Assembly: GCA_938003835.1 (NCBI GenBank)
Contig: CALKXJ010000031.1
Coordinates: 1 to 49,921, forward strand
DNA: 49,921 nt
Reading direction: 5' to 3'
Source: an uncultured Bryobacteraceae bacterium
Lineage (GTDB): Bacteria > Acidobacteriota > Terriglobia > Bryobacterales > Bryobacteraceae
A program made the translations under genes and the position numbers. The notes beneath the pieces were generated by a model. It did not search any database and was not told the DNA's origin. It saw only the letters and a list, made by a program, of their open reading frames with translations. Position 1 is the stretch's first letter. Every line of letters begins with the position of its first letter. Shown piece by piece: positions 26,063-34,598 of the stretch.

Positions 26063-27773
26063 GGGCCAAGGCGCTCTGGATCCGCTCGCGGGCGGTCCTC
26101 GCCGCCTCCTCCACCGCAACCTCCTCTCCGGTACGGCTGCGCCGCTCCACCAGCTCCACGATGCCGCCCGCCAGCTTCTTGCCCACGGTGATCCGGTAGG
26201 GAATGCCAATCAGATCGGCGTCCTTGAACTTGACGCCGGGGCGCTCGTCGCGATCGTCGAGAAGGACGTCGATGTCCAGGCTGCGGCACTCCTCGTAGAT
26301 CCGCTGGGCCGCCTCCCATTGAGCGGCGTCGGCCTTGTTGACGGGCGTCACGACCAGCTCGAACGGCGCGATCGAAACCGGAAGCGCCATGCCGTCGGCG
26401 TCATGAAACAGCTCGATGGCCGCGCACAGGATCCGCTCGATGCCGATCCCGTAGGAGCCCATGATCACGGGCACCTCGTTGCCGCTTTCGGTCAGCACGC
26501 GCAAGCCCATCGATTCCGAATACTTGTAGCCAAGCTTGAAGATATGCCCGACCTCCACGGTCTTGAGCACCTCGAGCGGCGAGCCGCAGTGGACGCAGGC
26601 GTCACCGGCCTCGACCTGCCGCAGATCGCAGAATTCGGCCTGGAAATCCTCGCCGATCGTTACGTGGCGCAGATGGTAGTCGTCCCTGTTGGCGCCGCAG
26701 ATCATATTCCGCCGGCCGCGCAGCGCGGCATCGGCAAGGATCCGCATGTATTTGATGCCCACCGGTCCGAGCGAGCCCGCATCCGCTCCGAACCATTCCC
26801 GCATCTCGGCCGGATGCGCCGGCCGTACCTCGACCGCTCCGACCGCGCTCTGGAACTTCGTCTCGCTCAAAGAGTGGTCGCCGCGCAGCAGGGCCAGCAC
26901 GGGCTGTCCGTCGGCCACCATCACCAGGCTCTTGATCTGCGAGCTCTCCGGCAGGCCGGTAAATTCGGCCACCTCGCGAATCGTCTTGCGACCCGGGGTG
27001 TGGAACTCCTCGGGCACGAGCTCCCCCTCCGGATCGGGCGCCTCAGGGGGCCGCGCCACCGAAACCGCTTTCTCCCGGTTCGCGGCGTAGCCGCAACCCG
27101 GGCAGCGTACGATGAAATCCTCGCCGGCGTCGGAGACCACCATGAATTCGTGGGACTGGCTGCCTCCCATCGCACCCGAGTGGGCCTCCACAGTGATGTA
27201 GCGCAGGCCGCAGCGGTCAAAGATGCGGCAGTAGGCGCGGTGATGCTTCTCGTAGGAGGCGTCCAGGCCGGCTGCGTCCAGATCGAAGGAATAGGAGTCC
27301 TTCATCAGGAACTGCCGTACGCGCAGCAACCCGGACTTCGGCCGCGGCTCGTCGCGGAATTTCGTCTGGATCTGATACCAGATCTGCGGCAGTTGTTTGT
27401 AGCTGCGGAGCTCGCCCCGCGCGATGTCGGTCATGACCTCTTCATGGGTCATGCCCAGGCAGAGCTCGCGACCGCTGCGGTCCCGCAGCCGGAACATGTT
27501 GTCGCCCATCACCTCCCAACGGCCGGACTCCTGCCAGAGCTCGGCCGGATGCAAGGCGGGCAGCAGCATCTCCTGGGCCCCGATGGCATCCATCTCCTCG
27601 CGGACGATCCGAATGATCTTCAACAGCGACCGCTGGGCGAGAAACAGGTAACTGTAGATGCCTGCCGAAAGCTGCCGGATATAGCCGGCGCGCAGCAGCA
27701 GCTGGTGGCTGACCACCTCCGCTTCGGCAGGGGTCTCGCGCAGGGTTGGAATGAAAAGCTTGCTCCAGTGCAT
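26052..27773 (-). CDS. proS: Prolyl-tRNA synthetase, bacterial type
   Basis: A 573-residue class II synthetase that charges tRNA-Pro. It starts [18 protein letters not shown], the standard bacterial ProS N-terminus. Motif 2 has [17 protein letters not shown], and an inserted editing domain (about residues 225-400) distinguishes the bacterial form from the archaeal one. The C-terminal motif 3 is [10 protein letters not shown]. The start at 27773 is chosen over an upstream in-frame ATG at 27812 because it begins the conserved sequence. A minus-strand TACAAT (27808-27803) is a possible -10. It is divergent from rpiB. Confidence 0.96.
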   Translation of the reverse strand: MHWSKLFIPTLRETPAEAEVVSHQLLLRAGYIRQLSAGIYSYLFLAQRSLLKIIRIVREEMDAIGAQEMLLPALHPAELWQESGRWEVMGDNMFRLRDRSGRELCLGMTHEEVMTDIARGELRSYKQLPQIWYQIQTKFRDEPRPKSGLLRVRQFLMKDSYSFDLDAAGLDASYEKHHRAYCRIFDRCGLRYITVEAHSGAMGGSQSHEFMVVSDAGEDFIVRCPGCGYAANREKAVSVARPPEAPDPEGELVPEEFHTPGRKTIREVAEFTGLPESSQIKSLVMVADGQPVLALLRGDHSLSETKFQSAVGAVEVRPAHPAEMREWFGADAGSLGPVGIKYMRILADAALRGRRNMICGANRDDYHLRHVTIGEDFQAEFCDLRQVEAGDACVHCGSPLEVLKTVEVGHIFKLGYKYSESMGLRVLTESGNEVPVIMGSYGIGIERILCAAIELFHDADGMALPVSIAPFELVVTPVNKADAAQWEAAQRIYEECRSLDIDVLLDDRDERPGVKFKDADLIGIPYRITVGKKLAGGIVELVERRSRTGEEVAVEEAARTARERIQSALAHGG

Positions 27774-27838
27774 TGAGTCTTGCTGGCCGGAAAGAAGGTT
27801 CAATTGTAGCACGCATGTTAGAATGGCTATCTCCCGCG

Positions 27839-28315
27839 ATGAGACTTGCCGTTGGCGCCGACCACGCCGGTTTCGCCTTGAAAGAGGCCCTCAAGGAAGC
27901 GCTCCGGCGCCAGGGGCACGAAGTGGTGGATTTCGGCACCGACAGCCCGGAATCGACCGACTATCCGGACTACGCCGCCAGGGTTGGCGAGGCCGTCCGG
28001 CGCGGGGAGGCTGAGCGCGGCATTCTGGTGTGTCTGACCGGCACGGGAATGGCCATGGCCGCCAACAAGATTCCGGGGATCCGAGCGGCTCTGGGCGTCA
28101 CGCCCGAGTGGGTCCGCCTCAGCCGCGCTCATAACGACGCCAATGTCCTGACCCTGAGCGCCAGGTTTACGGATGCCGCCACCGCCGAGCAGCTCGCCCG
28201 GGTCTTCCTCGAAACGAGCTTCGACGGCGGGCGCCACGAGCGCCGACTGGCCAAGATCGCCGCGCTCGAAGCGGGCGGTCCGCCCGGCAGCGACCAGCCC
28301 ACCAATCAAGGTTGA
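27839..28315 (+). CDS. rpiB: Ribose-5-phosphate isomerase B
   Basis: A 158-residue RpiB/LacAB-fold isomerase interconverting ribose-5-phosphate and ribulose-5-phosphate. It starts [12 protein letters not shown], with Asp8-His9 in the phosphate/substrate site, D-Y-P-D-Y, then Cys65 in [13 protein letters not shown] where most members have C-G-T-G; the Gly to Leu change after the catalytic Cys is unusual. His98 (A-H-N-D-A-N-V-L) is the partner. An in-frame ATG at 27815 is a possible alternative start. The stop TGA is six bases before the glyA ATG, making them an operon. Confidence 0.9.
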   Translation: MRLAVGADHAGFALKEALKEALRRQGHEVVDFGTDSPESTDYPDYAARVGEAVRRGEAERGILVCLTGTGMAMAANKIPGIRAALGVTPEWVRLSRAHNDANVLTLSARFTDAATAEQLARVFLETSFDGGRHERRLAKIAALEAGGPPGSDQPTNQG

Positions 28316-28320
28316 ACTCT

Positions 28321-29616
28321 ATGAACAACGCATCCTGGATGGCCAGGCCCCTGGCCGAAGTCGATCCCGAGATCCACGCCGCCATTCAGGCGGAAATCGA
28401 GCGCCAGAACGCCTCGCTCGAGCTGATCGCCAGCGAAAACTTCACCACCGAGGCGGTGCTGGAGGCGACCGGAAGCGTCTTGACCAATAAGTATGCCGAA
28501 GGCTATCCCGGCCGGCGCTACTACGGCGGGTGCGAAAACGTCGACGTGGTGGAGAACCTGGCCCGCGAGCGGGCCAAGCAGCTCTTCGGCGCCGAGCATG
28601 CCAACGTGCAGCCGCACTCGGGCTCCCAGGCCAACGCCGCCGCCTACGCTGCCGTCGTCAAGCCGGGCGAGACGATCCTCGGCATGAATCTCACCCACGG
28701 CGGGCACCTCACGCACGGCCACCACCTGAACTTCTCCGGCATGACGTACCATGTCGTGCCCTATGGCGTTCGCCGCGACGACGAGCAGATCGATTACGAC
28801 GAGCTGGCCCGGCTGGCCGAAGAGCACCGGCCCAAGATGATCATCGCCGGAGGCAGCGCCTACCCCCGCATTATCGATTTCCGCCGCTTTCGCGAGATCG
28901 CCGATTCGGTGGGCGCCGTGCTGCTGGTGGACATGGCTCACTTTTCAGGCCTCGTGGCGGCCGGCATTCATCCCAATCCGTGCCAGTATGCCGACATCGT
29001 CACCTCCACAACGCACAAGACGCTGCGCGGTCCCCGCTCGGGGCTGATTCTCTGCCGCGAGGCCTGGGCCAAGGCGATCGACCGGAGCGTCTTCCCCGGC
29101 ATCCAGGGCGGTCCGCTCTGCCACGTCATTGCGGCCAAGGCGGTCTGTTTCAAGGCGGCCATGACCCCGGAGTTCGTGGCCTATCAGAAACAAGTGGTCG
29201 CCAACGCGCAGGCCCTGGCCGAGGGGCTCGCGGCGACCGGCTGGCGGATCGTTTCCGGCGGCACGGATACGCACCTGCTCCTGGTCGACCTCTTCGCCCG
29301 GGGCGTGCGCGGCAAGGAGGCCGAGGCCGCGCTCGATCGCGCCAACATCACCGTCAACAAGAACACGATTCCTTTCGACCAGAATCCTCCGCTCAATCCG
29401 AGCGGCATCCGGCTCGGCTCGCCGGCCGTGACCACGCGCGGTTTCCAGGAGCCGGAGATGCGTCAGGTGGCCGCCCTGATTGCGGAGATTCTCGACCGGC
29501 TGGGGGCAGGCGAGGCGGCTCTCGAGGAGGCCATCACGCGGGTGCGCCGCCAGGTAGCCGAACTCACGGCCCGCTTCCCGCTCTATCGCTGGAAGCTCAG
29601 CACGGTCGGCGCCTGA
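28321..29616 (+). CDS. glyA: Serine hydroxymethyltransferase
   Basis: A 431-residue PLP enzyme that converts serine and tetrahydrofolate to glycine and 5,10-methylene-tetrahydrofolate. Strong matches include [45 protein letters not shown] and the PLP lysine in [14 protein letters not shown]. The ATG at 28321 follows AAGG and is six bases after rpiB; a TTG nine bases earlier is inside rpiB. The next gene, a glycosyltransferase, starts two bases after the stop. Confidence 0.97.
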   Translation: MNNASWMARPLAEVDPEIHAAIQAEIERQNASLELIASENFTTEAVLEATGSVLTNKYAEGYPGRRYYGGCENVDVVENLARERAKQLFGAEHANVQPHSGSQANAAAYAAVVKPGETILGMNLTHGGHLTHGHHLNFSGMTYHVVPYGVRRDDEQIDYDELARLAEEHRPKMIIAGGSAYPRIIDFRRFREIADSVGAVLLVDMAHFSGLVAAGIHPNPCQYADIVTSTTHKTLRGPRSGLILCREAWAKAIDRSVFPGIQGGPLCHVIAAKAVCFKAAMTPEFVAYQKQVVANAQALAEGLAATGWRIVSGGTDTHLLLVDLFARGVRGKEAEAALDRANITVNKNTIPFDQNPPLNPSGIRLGSPAVTTRGFQEPEMRQVAALIAEILDRLGAGEAALEEAITRVRRQVAELTARFPLYRWKLSTVGA

Positions 29617-29618
29617 GT

Positions 29619-30806
29619 ATGCCCTTCCATGTCGCCATCGACTGCCGGCGCATCCGCGATTTCGGCGTCGGGACTTACATTCGCAACCTCACGCGGGCGC
29701 TGGCCTCGCTCGACGGCGACAACCGGTACACGCTGATCGCCCACTCCAACGATTTGCGGGTTTTCGAGGGCTTCCCCCCGAACTTCGAGCCACGTGCCTA
29801 CGAGAGGCCCGACACAGCCTGGCGGGAGCACGTGGTCTTTCCGCTCTTCCTGAAAAAAACCGGCGCCCGCATCTACCATATCCCACTCCACCAGGTGCCG
29901 GTCTTGATGGTGCGCCCCTATATCGTCACCGTTCACGACCTCAGCGCTCTGCTCTATGAAGCGAGGACGGGCTGGCGCGCCCAACTCGCCCGCTACCGGG
30001 TCCGCCGCGCCCTGGCGCGGGCACACCGCGTGATCGCCGTCTCGTGCGCCACGCGCCGGGACGTGATCGAACTGCTGGGCATCGACCCGCGCAAGATCCG
30101 CCAAATCTATAACGCGCCGGACCCCCGATTCCTCTCCCAGCAGGTGATCGGCGCCGACGCCCGCGCGGCAGGCCCGGACGCCGCGCGGCTGTATCGCGCC
30201 CGGATTCTCGAACGTTACCAGATTCACTACCCCTTTATCCTCTACGTCGGCAACATCCGGCCCCAGAAAAACATCCCTCGCCTGGTGGAGGCCTTCGCGC
30301 ACCTGATCCAGGGCCGGGACAAGATCACCGACCATCCGGCGTACCGGGACTTGCATCTCATCATCATCGGCGACGAGATCCACCGACACCCCGCGGTGCG
30401 CCTGGCGGTGATGCACAGCCGCGTGGACGACCGGGTGCGTTTCCTGGGATTCGTCCCGATTGACACGCTGCGGGTCTTCTACCAGTCGGCGGCGGTTTTC
30501 GCCTTTCCCTCGCTTTATGAAGGCTTCGGCCTGCCGCCCCTGGAGGCGATGGCCGCCGGCACGCCGGTCGTCACCTCCAACGTGAGCTCGCTGCCGGAGG
30601 TGGTTGGAGATGCCGCCGTCATCGTCAACCCTGAAAACGTCTTCGACATCGCCCGCGGCCTGCGGGAGGCCCTGCTCGACGAGGAGCTCCGGCAGCGGCT
30701 CATCGAGAAGGGTTACCAGCAGGTCCGGCGATTCAACTGGGAGAAGACGGCCTCCGAAGTGCTCCAGATCTACCAGGAGGTAGCGCGCGGCCTGGGGGCA
30801 TCCTGA
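29619..30806 (+). CDS. Glycosyltransferase family 4 protein
   Basis: A 395-residue retaining glycosyltransferase of the GT-B/GT4 type, cytoplasmic and probably peripheral to the membrane. It begins [16 protein letters not shown] as in many mannosyl- or galactosyl-transferases, has V-T-V-H-D-L-S between, and a C-terminal domain with [17 protein letters not shown] and the E-x7-E signature [20 protein letters not shown]. It starts two bases after glyA, so it is translated from the rpiB-glyA mRNA. Its 3' end overlaps the convergent XRE gene by 74 bp. The acceptor is unknown; a cell-surface glycan is likely. Confidence 0.9.
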   Translation: MPFHVAIDCRRIRDFGVGTYIRNLTRALASLDGDNRYTLIAHSNDLRVFEGFPPNFEPRAYERPDTAWREHVVFPLFLKKTGARIYHIPLHQVPVLMVRPYIVTVHDLSALLYEARTGWRAQLARYRVRRALARAHRVIAVSCATRRDVIELLGIDPRKIRQIYNAPDPRFLSQQVIGADARAAGPDAARLYRARILERYQIHYPFILYVGNIRPQKNIPRLVEAFAHLIQGRDKITDHPAYRDLHLIIIGDEIHRHPAVRLAVMHSRVDDRVRFLGFVPIDTLRVFYQSAAVFAFPSLYEGFGLPPLEAMAAGTPVVTSNVSSLPEVVGDAAVIVNPENVFDIARGLREALLDEELRQRLIEKGYQQVRRFNWEKTASEVLQIYQEVARGLGAS

Positions 30807-31116
30807 GCCTGGTCTCGCCGGGCGGCCCGGGTGTGCCGGCCGGACCTCCGGCCTGATCCTGTTCCAGCCTCAGATGCAACAGCCGCTCAGCTTCCTCCCG
30901 CTCGAGGAAATCCAGCAGCGTCAGGTCCAGCGCCTCCAGGATTCGATCCGCCGTGGCCGGAGTGAGAATTCTTACGCCCTTGAGCACATTATGTATATGA
31001 GACTGTGACAGGCCCGCGCGGCGGGCCAGGCCGCGCTCGGTAAGAGCTCCGTTGTGAACCTGGCGGTTCAGCCAGCTCCGGAGCCGGCTCAGCAGTTCCT
31101 CGAAATCCAGCGTCAT
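30733..31116 (-). CDS. XRE-family helix-turn-helix regulator
   Basis: A 127-residue putative repressor. The HTH core is about residues 25-68: A-L-T-E-R-G-L-A-R-R-A-G-L-S-Q-S-H-I-H-N-V-L-K-G-V-R-I-L-T-P-A-T-A-D-R-I, followed by a short helix with leucines. The last 35 residues are proline- and arginine-rich and partly encoded on the strand opposite the end of the glycosyltransferase, so the true C-terminus may be disordered. It is divergent from a cysteine-motif protein 283 bp away; the intergenic region holds a 17-bp palindrome just upstream of this gene and phased repeats near the other one, so autoregulation and control of the neighbour are plausible. Confidence 0.8.
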   Translation of the reverse strand: MTLDFEELLSRLRSWLNRQVHNGALTERGLARRAGLSQSHIHNVLKGVRILTPATADRILEALDLTLLDFLEREEAERLLHLRLEQDQAGGPAGTPGPPGETRLRMPPGRALPPGRSGALRRPSSPS

Positions 31117-31152
31117 CGCGCCTCAAATCCGGAGGAGGTCCTGGTGTCCCGC

Positions 31153-31169
31153 TATTTCTCGCAGAAATA
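31153..31169. promoter_or_regulatory. Palindromic operator candidate for the XRE gene
   Basis: TATTTCTCGCAGAAATA is a perfect inverted repeat (7-bp arms, 3-bp centre), 37 bp before the XRE start codon. The half-site GCAGAAAT recurs at 31195-31202, beside a minus-strand TAATAT (31194-31189) that could be the -10. Regulator binding is inferred. Confidence 0.55.
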
Positions 31170-31319
31170 CGGGAGCTGCTTTTCTCCGATATTAGCAGAA
31201 ATCCAGCCTAACTGCAAGGCGCCGGCGCGCCAGCCCAGACACTAACCCATTTCTCATCAGTGCGATAGAGACATCCCTTGCCTTCTCCCTGATTCTCTTG
31301 CGGTTGATGCCCGAAAATA

Positions 31320-31384
31320 TTGACAGATTTTTGGGAAATATTAGGATGGTTTCAATGATTTTTGGGATCGATTTTTCCGATCCC
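31320..31384 (+). promoter_or_regulatory. Promoter and phased operator-like repeats for the Cys-motif gene
   Basis: A perfect TTGACA (31320-31325), 16 bp, and TAGGAT (31342-31347) form a promoter. GATTTTTGGGA occurs at 31326-31336, between the two boxes, and at 31357-31367, exactly 31 bp or about three helical turns on, over the predicted start. A perfect inverted repeat GGGATCG (31364-31370) / CGATCCC (31378-31384) follows. Repressor control is likely. Confidence 0.6.
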
Positions 31385-31399
31385 AGAGGTATTTTGCGT

Positions 31400-31978
31400 A
31401 TGGAATGGACCCGATCAGAAACCATCGCACTTGCAGCGAACAACTGCACGTCCTGTCATGGCCTGGGCCTTCTTCCTGCCAAGCGAGGAGGCCAGACTGT
31501 TTGTAACTGCGTGTTTCGCGCGATCTTCCGGATCTGCTATAACCGCTTTCGCACCTGCGTCACCAAGGAGAAGTACATGACGCGCGTCACCATGAGCCTG
31601 ACGCGCGGGCGGGAACGGCACTTCACCTGGAGCCGGAAAGACGAAGAGTACATCGCCGATTTCACGCTGATCGCGCGGCGGAGCCTCAACGCGGCGGATT
31701 ACAAAATCTTCAAGTACCACTACCTGCTGGGCGCCGACTGGAAGCTGTGCTGCCGGAAGCTGAACATGGACCGGGGCCGCTTCTTCCACGCCGTCTACCG
31801 GATCCAGCAGAGGCTCGGGAGGATTTTTCGCGAACTCCAGCCTTATGGACTGTATCCGCTCGACGAGTATTTCGGCACGACCGTTCGCGGGGTGAAGCCG
31901 CTTCAGCCCACCTGGACGCCCCCGCCGGCCGTGCCGGTGCGCCCGCCGATTCTCCAGCAGCTCCCACAGGCCGCCTGA
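31400..31978 (+). CDS. Cys-motif protein with a sigma-region-4-like helix-turn-helix
   Basis: A 192-residue protein of unknown function. Residues 14-39 have N-N-C-T-S-C-H-G-L-G, a DnaJ-like C-x-x-C-x-G-x-G, then V-C-N-C-V-F-R (Cys16, Cys19, Cys35, Cys37), probably one zinc site; Cys46 and Cys53 follow. Residues 80-145 look helical and resemble sigma region 4 (R-R-S-L-N-A-A-D-Y-K-I-F, then a helix-turn-helix over D-W-K-L-C-C-R-K-L-N-M-D-R-G-R-F-F, then I-Q-Q-R-L-G-R-I-F). The C-terminus is Pro-rich. I have a memory of similar proteins in other acidobacterial genomes, but cannot verify. The ATG at 31400 is about 11 bases after GAGGT; a longer frame upstream runs through the promoter. It is likely a transcription factor controlled by the divergent XRE protein. 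Confidence 0.65.
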   Translation: MEWTRSETIALAANNCTSCHGLGLLPAKRGGQTVCNCVFRAIFRICYNRFRTCVTKEKYMTRVTMSLTRGRERHFTWSRKDEEYIADFTLIARRSLNAADYKIFKYHYLLGADWKLCCRKLNMDRGRFFHAVYRIQQRLGRIFRELQPYGLYPLDEYFGTTVRGVKPLQPTWTPPPAVPVRPPILQQLPQAA

Positions 31979-31994
31979 GCCTCGCCTGCCCGTT

Positions 31995-32023
31995 GGCCGG
32001 CCTCTCGCAACGGGAGGCCGGCC
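31995..32023. terminator. Hairpin between convergent genes
   Basis: Perfect 10-bp inverted repeat GGCCGGCCTC (31995-32004) / GAGGCCGGCC (32014-32023) with a 9-base loop between the stops of the Cys-motif gene and tadA. There is no T run on either side, so it is a strong hairpin that may terminate both or protect 3' ends. Confidence 0.5.
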
Positions 32024-32024
32024 C

Positions 32025-32513
32025 TCACCCCGGTTCGGCTGGCGGCCGGCGCTCCCGGAAAAACTCCTGAAGCAGGGCCGTGCACTCGGCCGCCAGCAGC
32101 CCCTCGACCACCTCGACCCGATGGTTGAGAAGCTCCGAGTCGACCAGGCGAAACTTGCTCCGGACTCCGCCGAAACGCAGGTCGCGCGCCCCGAAGACGA
32201 GCCGCTTGATCCGCGCCTGCAGCAGAGCGCCCGCGCACATCACGCACGGTTCCAGCGTGGCGTAAAGCGTCGCTTCGGTTAACCGGTAGTTGCCGAGCGC
32301 CGCGGCGGCCTCGCGCAAGGCGACAATCTCGGCATGCGCAGTCGGATCGCTGCGCAGGATGGGACAGTTGGCGCCGCGCCCGACCACCTGGCCGCGCCAG
32401 ACGACCACGGCGCCCACCGGGACCTCACCCGCCCTGGCCGCCTCGCGCGCCAGCTCGAGGGCCAGGCGCATGTAGTGCTCCTCCGTCCTGGCGCTCTCAG
32501 CCTCCCGGTTCAT
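32025..32513 (-). CDS. tadA: tRNA-specific adenosine deaminase TadA
   Basis: A 162-residue zinc deaminase that converts adenosine 34 to inosine in tRNA-Arg(ACG). The zinc site is H-A-E (His60, catalytic Glu62) and P-C-V-M-C (Cys90, Cys93). The N-terminal Y-M-R-L-A-L-E-L-A-R-E-A and V-P-V-G-A-V-V-V segments, and the C-terminal F-G-A-R-D-L-R-F-G-G, are typical. A GTG three bases before the chosen ATG is an equal alternative. It is divergent from the glycosyltransferase operon. Confidence 0.92.
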   Translation of the reverse strand: MNREAESARTEEHYMRLALELAREAARAGEVPVGAVVVWRGQVVGRGANCPILRSDPTAHAEIVALREAAAALGNYRLTEATLYATLEPCVMCAGALLQARIKRLVFGARDLRFGGVRSKFRLVDSELLNHRVEVVEGLLAAECTALLQEFFRERRPPAEPG

Positions 32514-32560
32514 CACACGCTCGCCCGACCGGCGGTAACACCTTAATGGTACCCTGATGC

Positions 32561-32589
32561 TTGCCAGCCTCCTCGCCGGCTGCTATTCT
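32561..32589 (+). promoter_or_regulatory. Promoter of the glycosyltransferase operon
   Basis: TTGCCA (32561-32566), 17 bp, TATTCT (32584-32589) with an extended-10 TG at 32581-32582. The predicted start near 32596 excludes the in-frame ATG at 32557 and supports ATG 32623 for the first gene. Confidence 0.6.
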
Positions 32590-32622
32590 GGGAGGGACCC
32601 GCCGCCGCGTTTCGATCCCCCG

Positions 32623-33603
32623 ATGAGCTTGGTGAGCGCAGTCATCCCGAATTGGAACGGGCGCACCCTGTTGATCCCACTCCTGGAGAGTCTGGGGCGG
32701 CAGAGCCGCCCCGTGGACGAGGTCATCGTGGTCGACAACGGTTCGGAGGATGGTTCAGCGGAGGTGGCGGAAGCGCTCGGGGCCAAAGTGATCCGGCTCG
32801 GGCGCAACACGGGATTCGCCTCCGCAGTCAACCGCGGCATCCTCGGCTCGAAAGGGGCCTGGCTGCTGGTCGCCAACAACGACGTCGTCCTCGAAGAACA
32901 CTGGCTGGAGCGGATGATGGGCGCGCTCGAGGAGCACGGGGCCTGGTTTGGAGTTGGTAAAATTTACCAGACTGGCAGCCACCAGCGCCTGGATGCCACC
33001 TTCGATCTGCTGGCACGCAGCGGATGTGCCTGGCGCTGTGGACAGGGCCGCACGGACCGGGGCACCCTCGCGCCGGAGAATTCCGCGTGGCTGCCTCCCT
33101 TGACTGCGGCTCTGTTTTGCCGGAAGATTTTCGAACGGGTGGGCTTGCTCGACGAAAGGTTCGAATCATACCTTGAGGATGTCGACTTCGGGCTCCGCTG
33201 CCTGCTCGCCGGCATTCCGGGCCGCTACGTTCCCGAAGCGGTGGCTTGGCACCGCGGTGGCGCGACGCTCGGCGCCTACCACCCCGAGACGGTGCGCCGG
33301 ATCGCACGGAATCAGGTTTTTCTCGTGGCCAAGCATTACCCGCCGGGCTGGTGGCGCCGCCTGGGATGGCCTGTTCTGGTCGGCCAGTTGCTCTGGGGTT
33401 TGGTGGCCGCGCGCCAGGGCAGAGGTATGTCCTACCTCAAAGGGAAACTCGAGGGACTCCGGCGGTTTGGCGAGATCCGCCGCTCAGCCCAACCGAGCGA
33501 GACAGTGCGCTCTCTGCTGGCCGCCAGCGAGCGCCAGCTCGAAGCCTGGCAGCGCCGAACCGGCTATGACGCCTACTGGCGAATCTATCTGGCCTTGACA
33601 TGA
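32623..33603 (+). CDS. Glycosyltransferase family 2 protein (rhamnosyl-type)
   Basis: A 326-residue inverting GT-A glycosyltransferase. It begins V-S-A-V-I-P-N-W-N-G, then V-I-V-V-D-N-G-S-E-D-G-S, the G-F-A-S-A-V-N-R-G segment, the metal-binding A-N-N-D and the E-D-V-D-F-G-L-R motif near residues 185-192. The pattern N-W-N-G/G-F-A-x-A-x-N is typical of dTDP-rhamnosyltransferases and related O-antigen enzymes. A C-terminal hydrophobic stretch (W-P-V-L-V-G-Q-L-L-W-G-L-V) may attach it to the membrane. First gene of a coupled operon; its TGA overlaps the next ATG in ATGA. An upstream in-frame ATG at 32557 lies in the predicted promoter and is rejected. Confidence 0.88.
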   Translation: MSLVSAVIPNWNGRTLLIPLLESLGRQSRPVDEVIVVDNGSEDGSAEVAEALGAKVIRLGRNTGFASAVNRGILGSKGAWLLVANNDVVLEEHWLERMMGALEEHGAWFGVGKIYQTGSHQRLDATFDLLARSGCAWRCGQGRTDRGTLAPENSAWLPPLTAALFCRKIFERVGLLDERFESYLEDVDFGLRCLLAGIPGRYVPEAVAWHRGGATLGAYHPETVRRIARNQVFLVAKHYPPGWWRRLGWPVLVGQLLWGLVAARQGRGMSYLKGKLEGLRRFGEIRRSAQPSETVRSLLAASERQLEAWQRRTGYDAYWRIYLALT

Positions 33604-34559
33604 GACCCACGAGCGGTGCGGCCATCATCACATACAACTCGGCGCAGTGCGTCGCCGCCTCTGTCGCCTCGGCGACGGCGCGCTTCGAGCAAGTGCTCGT
33701 CATCGATAACGGTTCCGAAGACGGCACGCCCGAAATCATCGAGCGGTTCGCCGGCGCGCGCCTGATCGCCAACACCAGCAACCGGGGCTTCGCCGCTGCG
33801 GTCAACCAGGCCTTCGCGGCGCTCGAATGCGACTGCGTGCTGCTGCTCAATCCCGACGCCGAGCTCGTCTCCGAGGTCGACTCCCTCACCGAGGCTTGCT
33901 CGGAAGCCGGCGTCGCCGCAGCAGCAGGCAAACTGATCGACGAATGCGGCCGTCCCCAGTTGGGCTTCAACGTCCGGAGCTTCCCCAGCCCGGCGGCCCT
34001 GGCACTGGAGGCGCTGGGAGTCAACCGCCTCTTTCCGTCAAATCCGGTCAACCGCCGCTACCGGCGCCTGGATCTCGAGCCCGACCGCCCCGCCGATGTC
34101 GAGCAGCCGGCCGGCGCCTTTCTCATGATCCGGCGTGACGTCTGGAGTCGGCTTGGCGGCTTCGACGAGCGTTTCCACCCCGTTTTTTTCGAGGAGGTCG
34201 ACTTCCTGGCGCGCGCCGCGCGCCAGGGCTACCGGATCCGGTATATCCCCCAAGCCGTGGCCCGTCACCTCGGGGGCCACTCCATCCAGCGGCTGCCGGC
34301 CCGGCGCCGCCAACGCTACTGGTACTTGAACATGCTGCGCTATGCCGAAAAGCATTTCAGTCGAGGGGCCCTGGCGGGCGTCTCCGCAGCGGTTCTTTTG
34401 GGCGCCCTGGCGCGGGCGGGGGCGGGCCTGTTTGGAGTCGAGCGCCGGGAAGCGCTCGCCGCCCATGGGAGAGTGATCCCGCTTGCGGCGAAGTTTCTTT
34501 TCGCCGGCCTCGGCCGGAGCGGAGGGGCACAACGCGCCGCGGCGGGCAGTGTAGGCTAG
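33600..34559 (+). CDS. Glycosyltransferase family 2 protein
   Basis: A 319-residue GT2 enzyme, a paralogue of its neighbours. Motifs are A-A-I-I-T-Y-N-S, V-I-D-N-G-S-E-D-G, G-F-A-A-A-V-N-Q, L-N-P-D-A-E and F-F-E-E-V-D-F-L-A-R; the D-E-R-F-H-P-V-F-F-E-E-V-D-F segment is the usual region of the catalytic base. A C-terminal hydrophobic segment (A-L-A-G-V-S-A-A-V-L-L-G-A-L-A) may contact the membrane. It overlaps the previous gene by four bases (ATGA), so is translationally coupled, and is followed 39 bp later by a third GT2. Sugar donor and acceptor cannot be read from sequence. Confidence 0.88.
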   Translation: MRPTSGAAIITYNSAQCVAASVASATARFEQVLVIDNGSEDGTPEIIERFAGARLIANTSNRGFAAAVNQAFAALECDCVLLLNPDAELVSEVDSLTEACSEAGVAAAAGKLIDECGRPQLGFNVRSFPSPAALALEALGVNRLFPSNPVNRRYRRLDLEPDRPADVEQPAGAFLMIRRDVWSRLGGFDERFHPVFFEEVDFLARAARQGYRIRYIPQAVARHLGGHSIQRLPARRRQRYWYLNMLRYAEKHFSRGALAGVSAAVLLGALARAGAGLFGVERREALAAHGRVIPLAAKFLFAGLGRSGGAQRAAAGSVG

Positions 34560-34598
34560 AGAGTTGCGCACCTGAGCATCGAGCACCCGTTCATCCGC

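Noticed and set aside
25752-27776. 674-codon plus-strand frame opposite the aminotransferase and proS
   Set aside because: Shadow frame of two conserved genes; no start signal and no protein family.
28260-28320. Glycine riboswitch ahead of glyA
   Set aside because: glyA starts six bases after rpiB, leaving no room for an aptamer.
28530-30806. Long frame joining the glyA region to the glycosyltransferase
   Set aside because: It is the glycosyltransferase frame extended upstream out of frame through glyA; the real start at 29619 matches the family.
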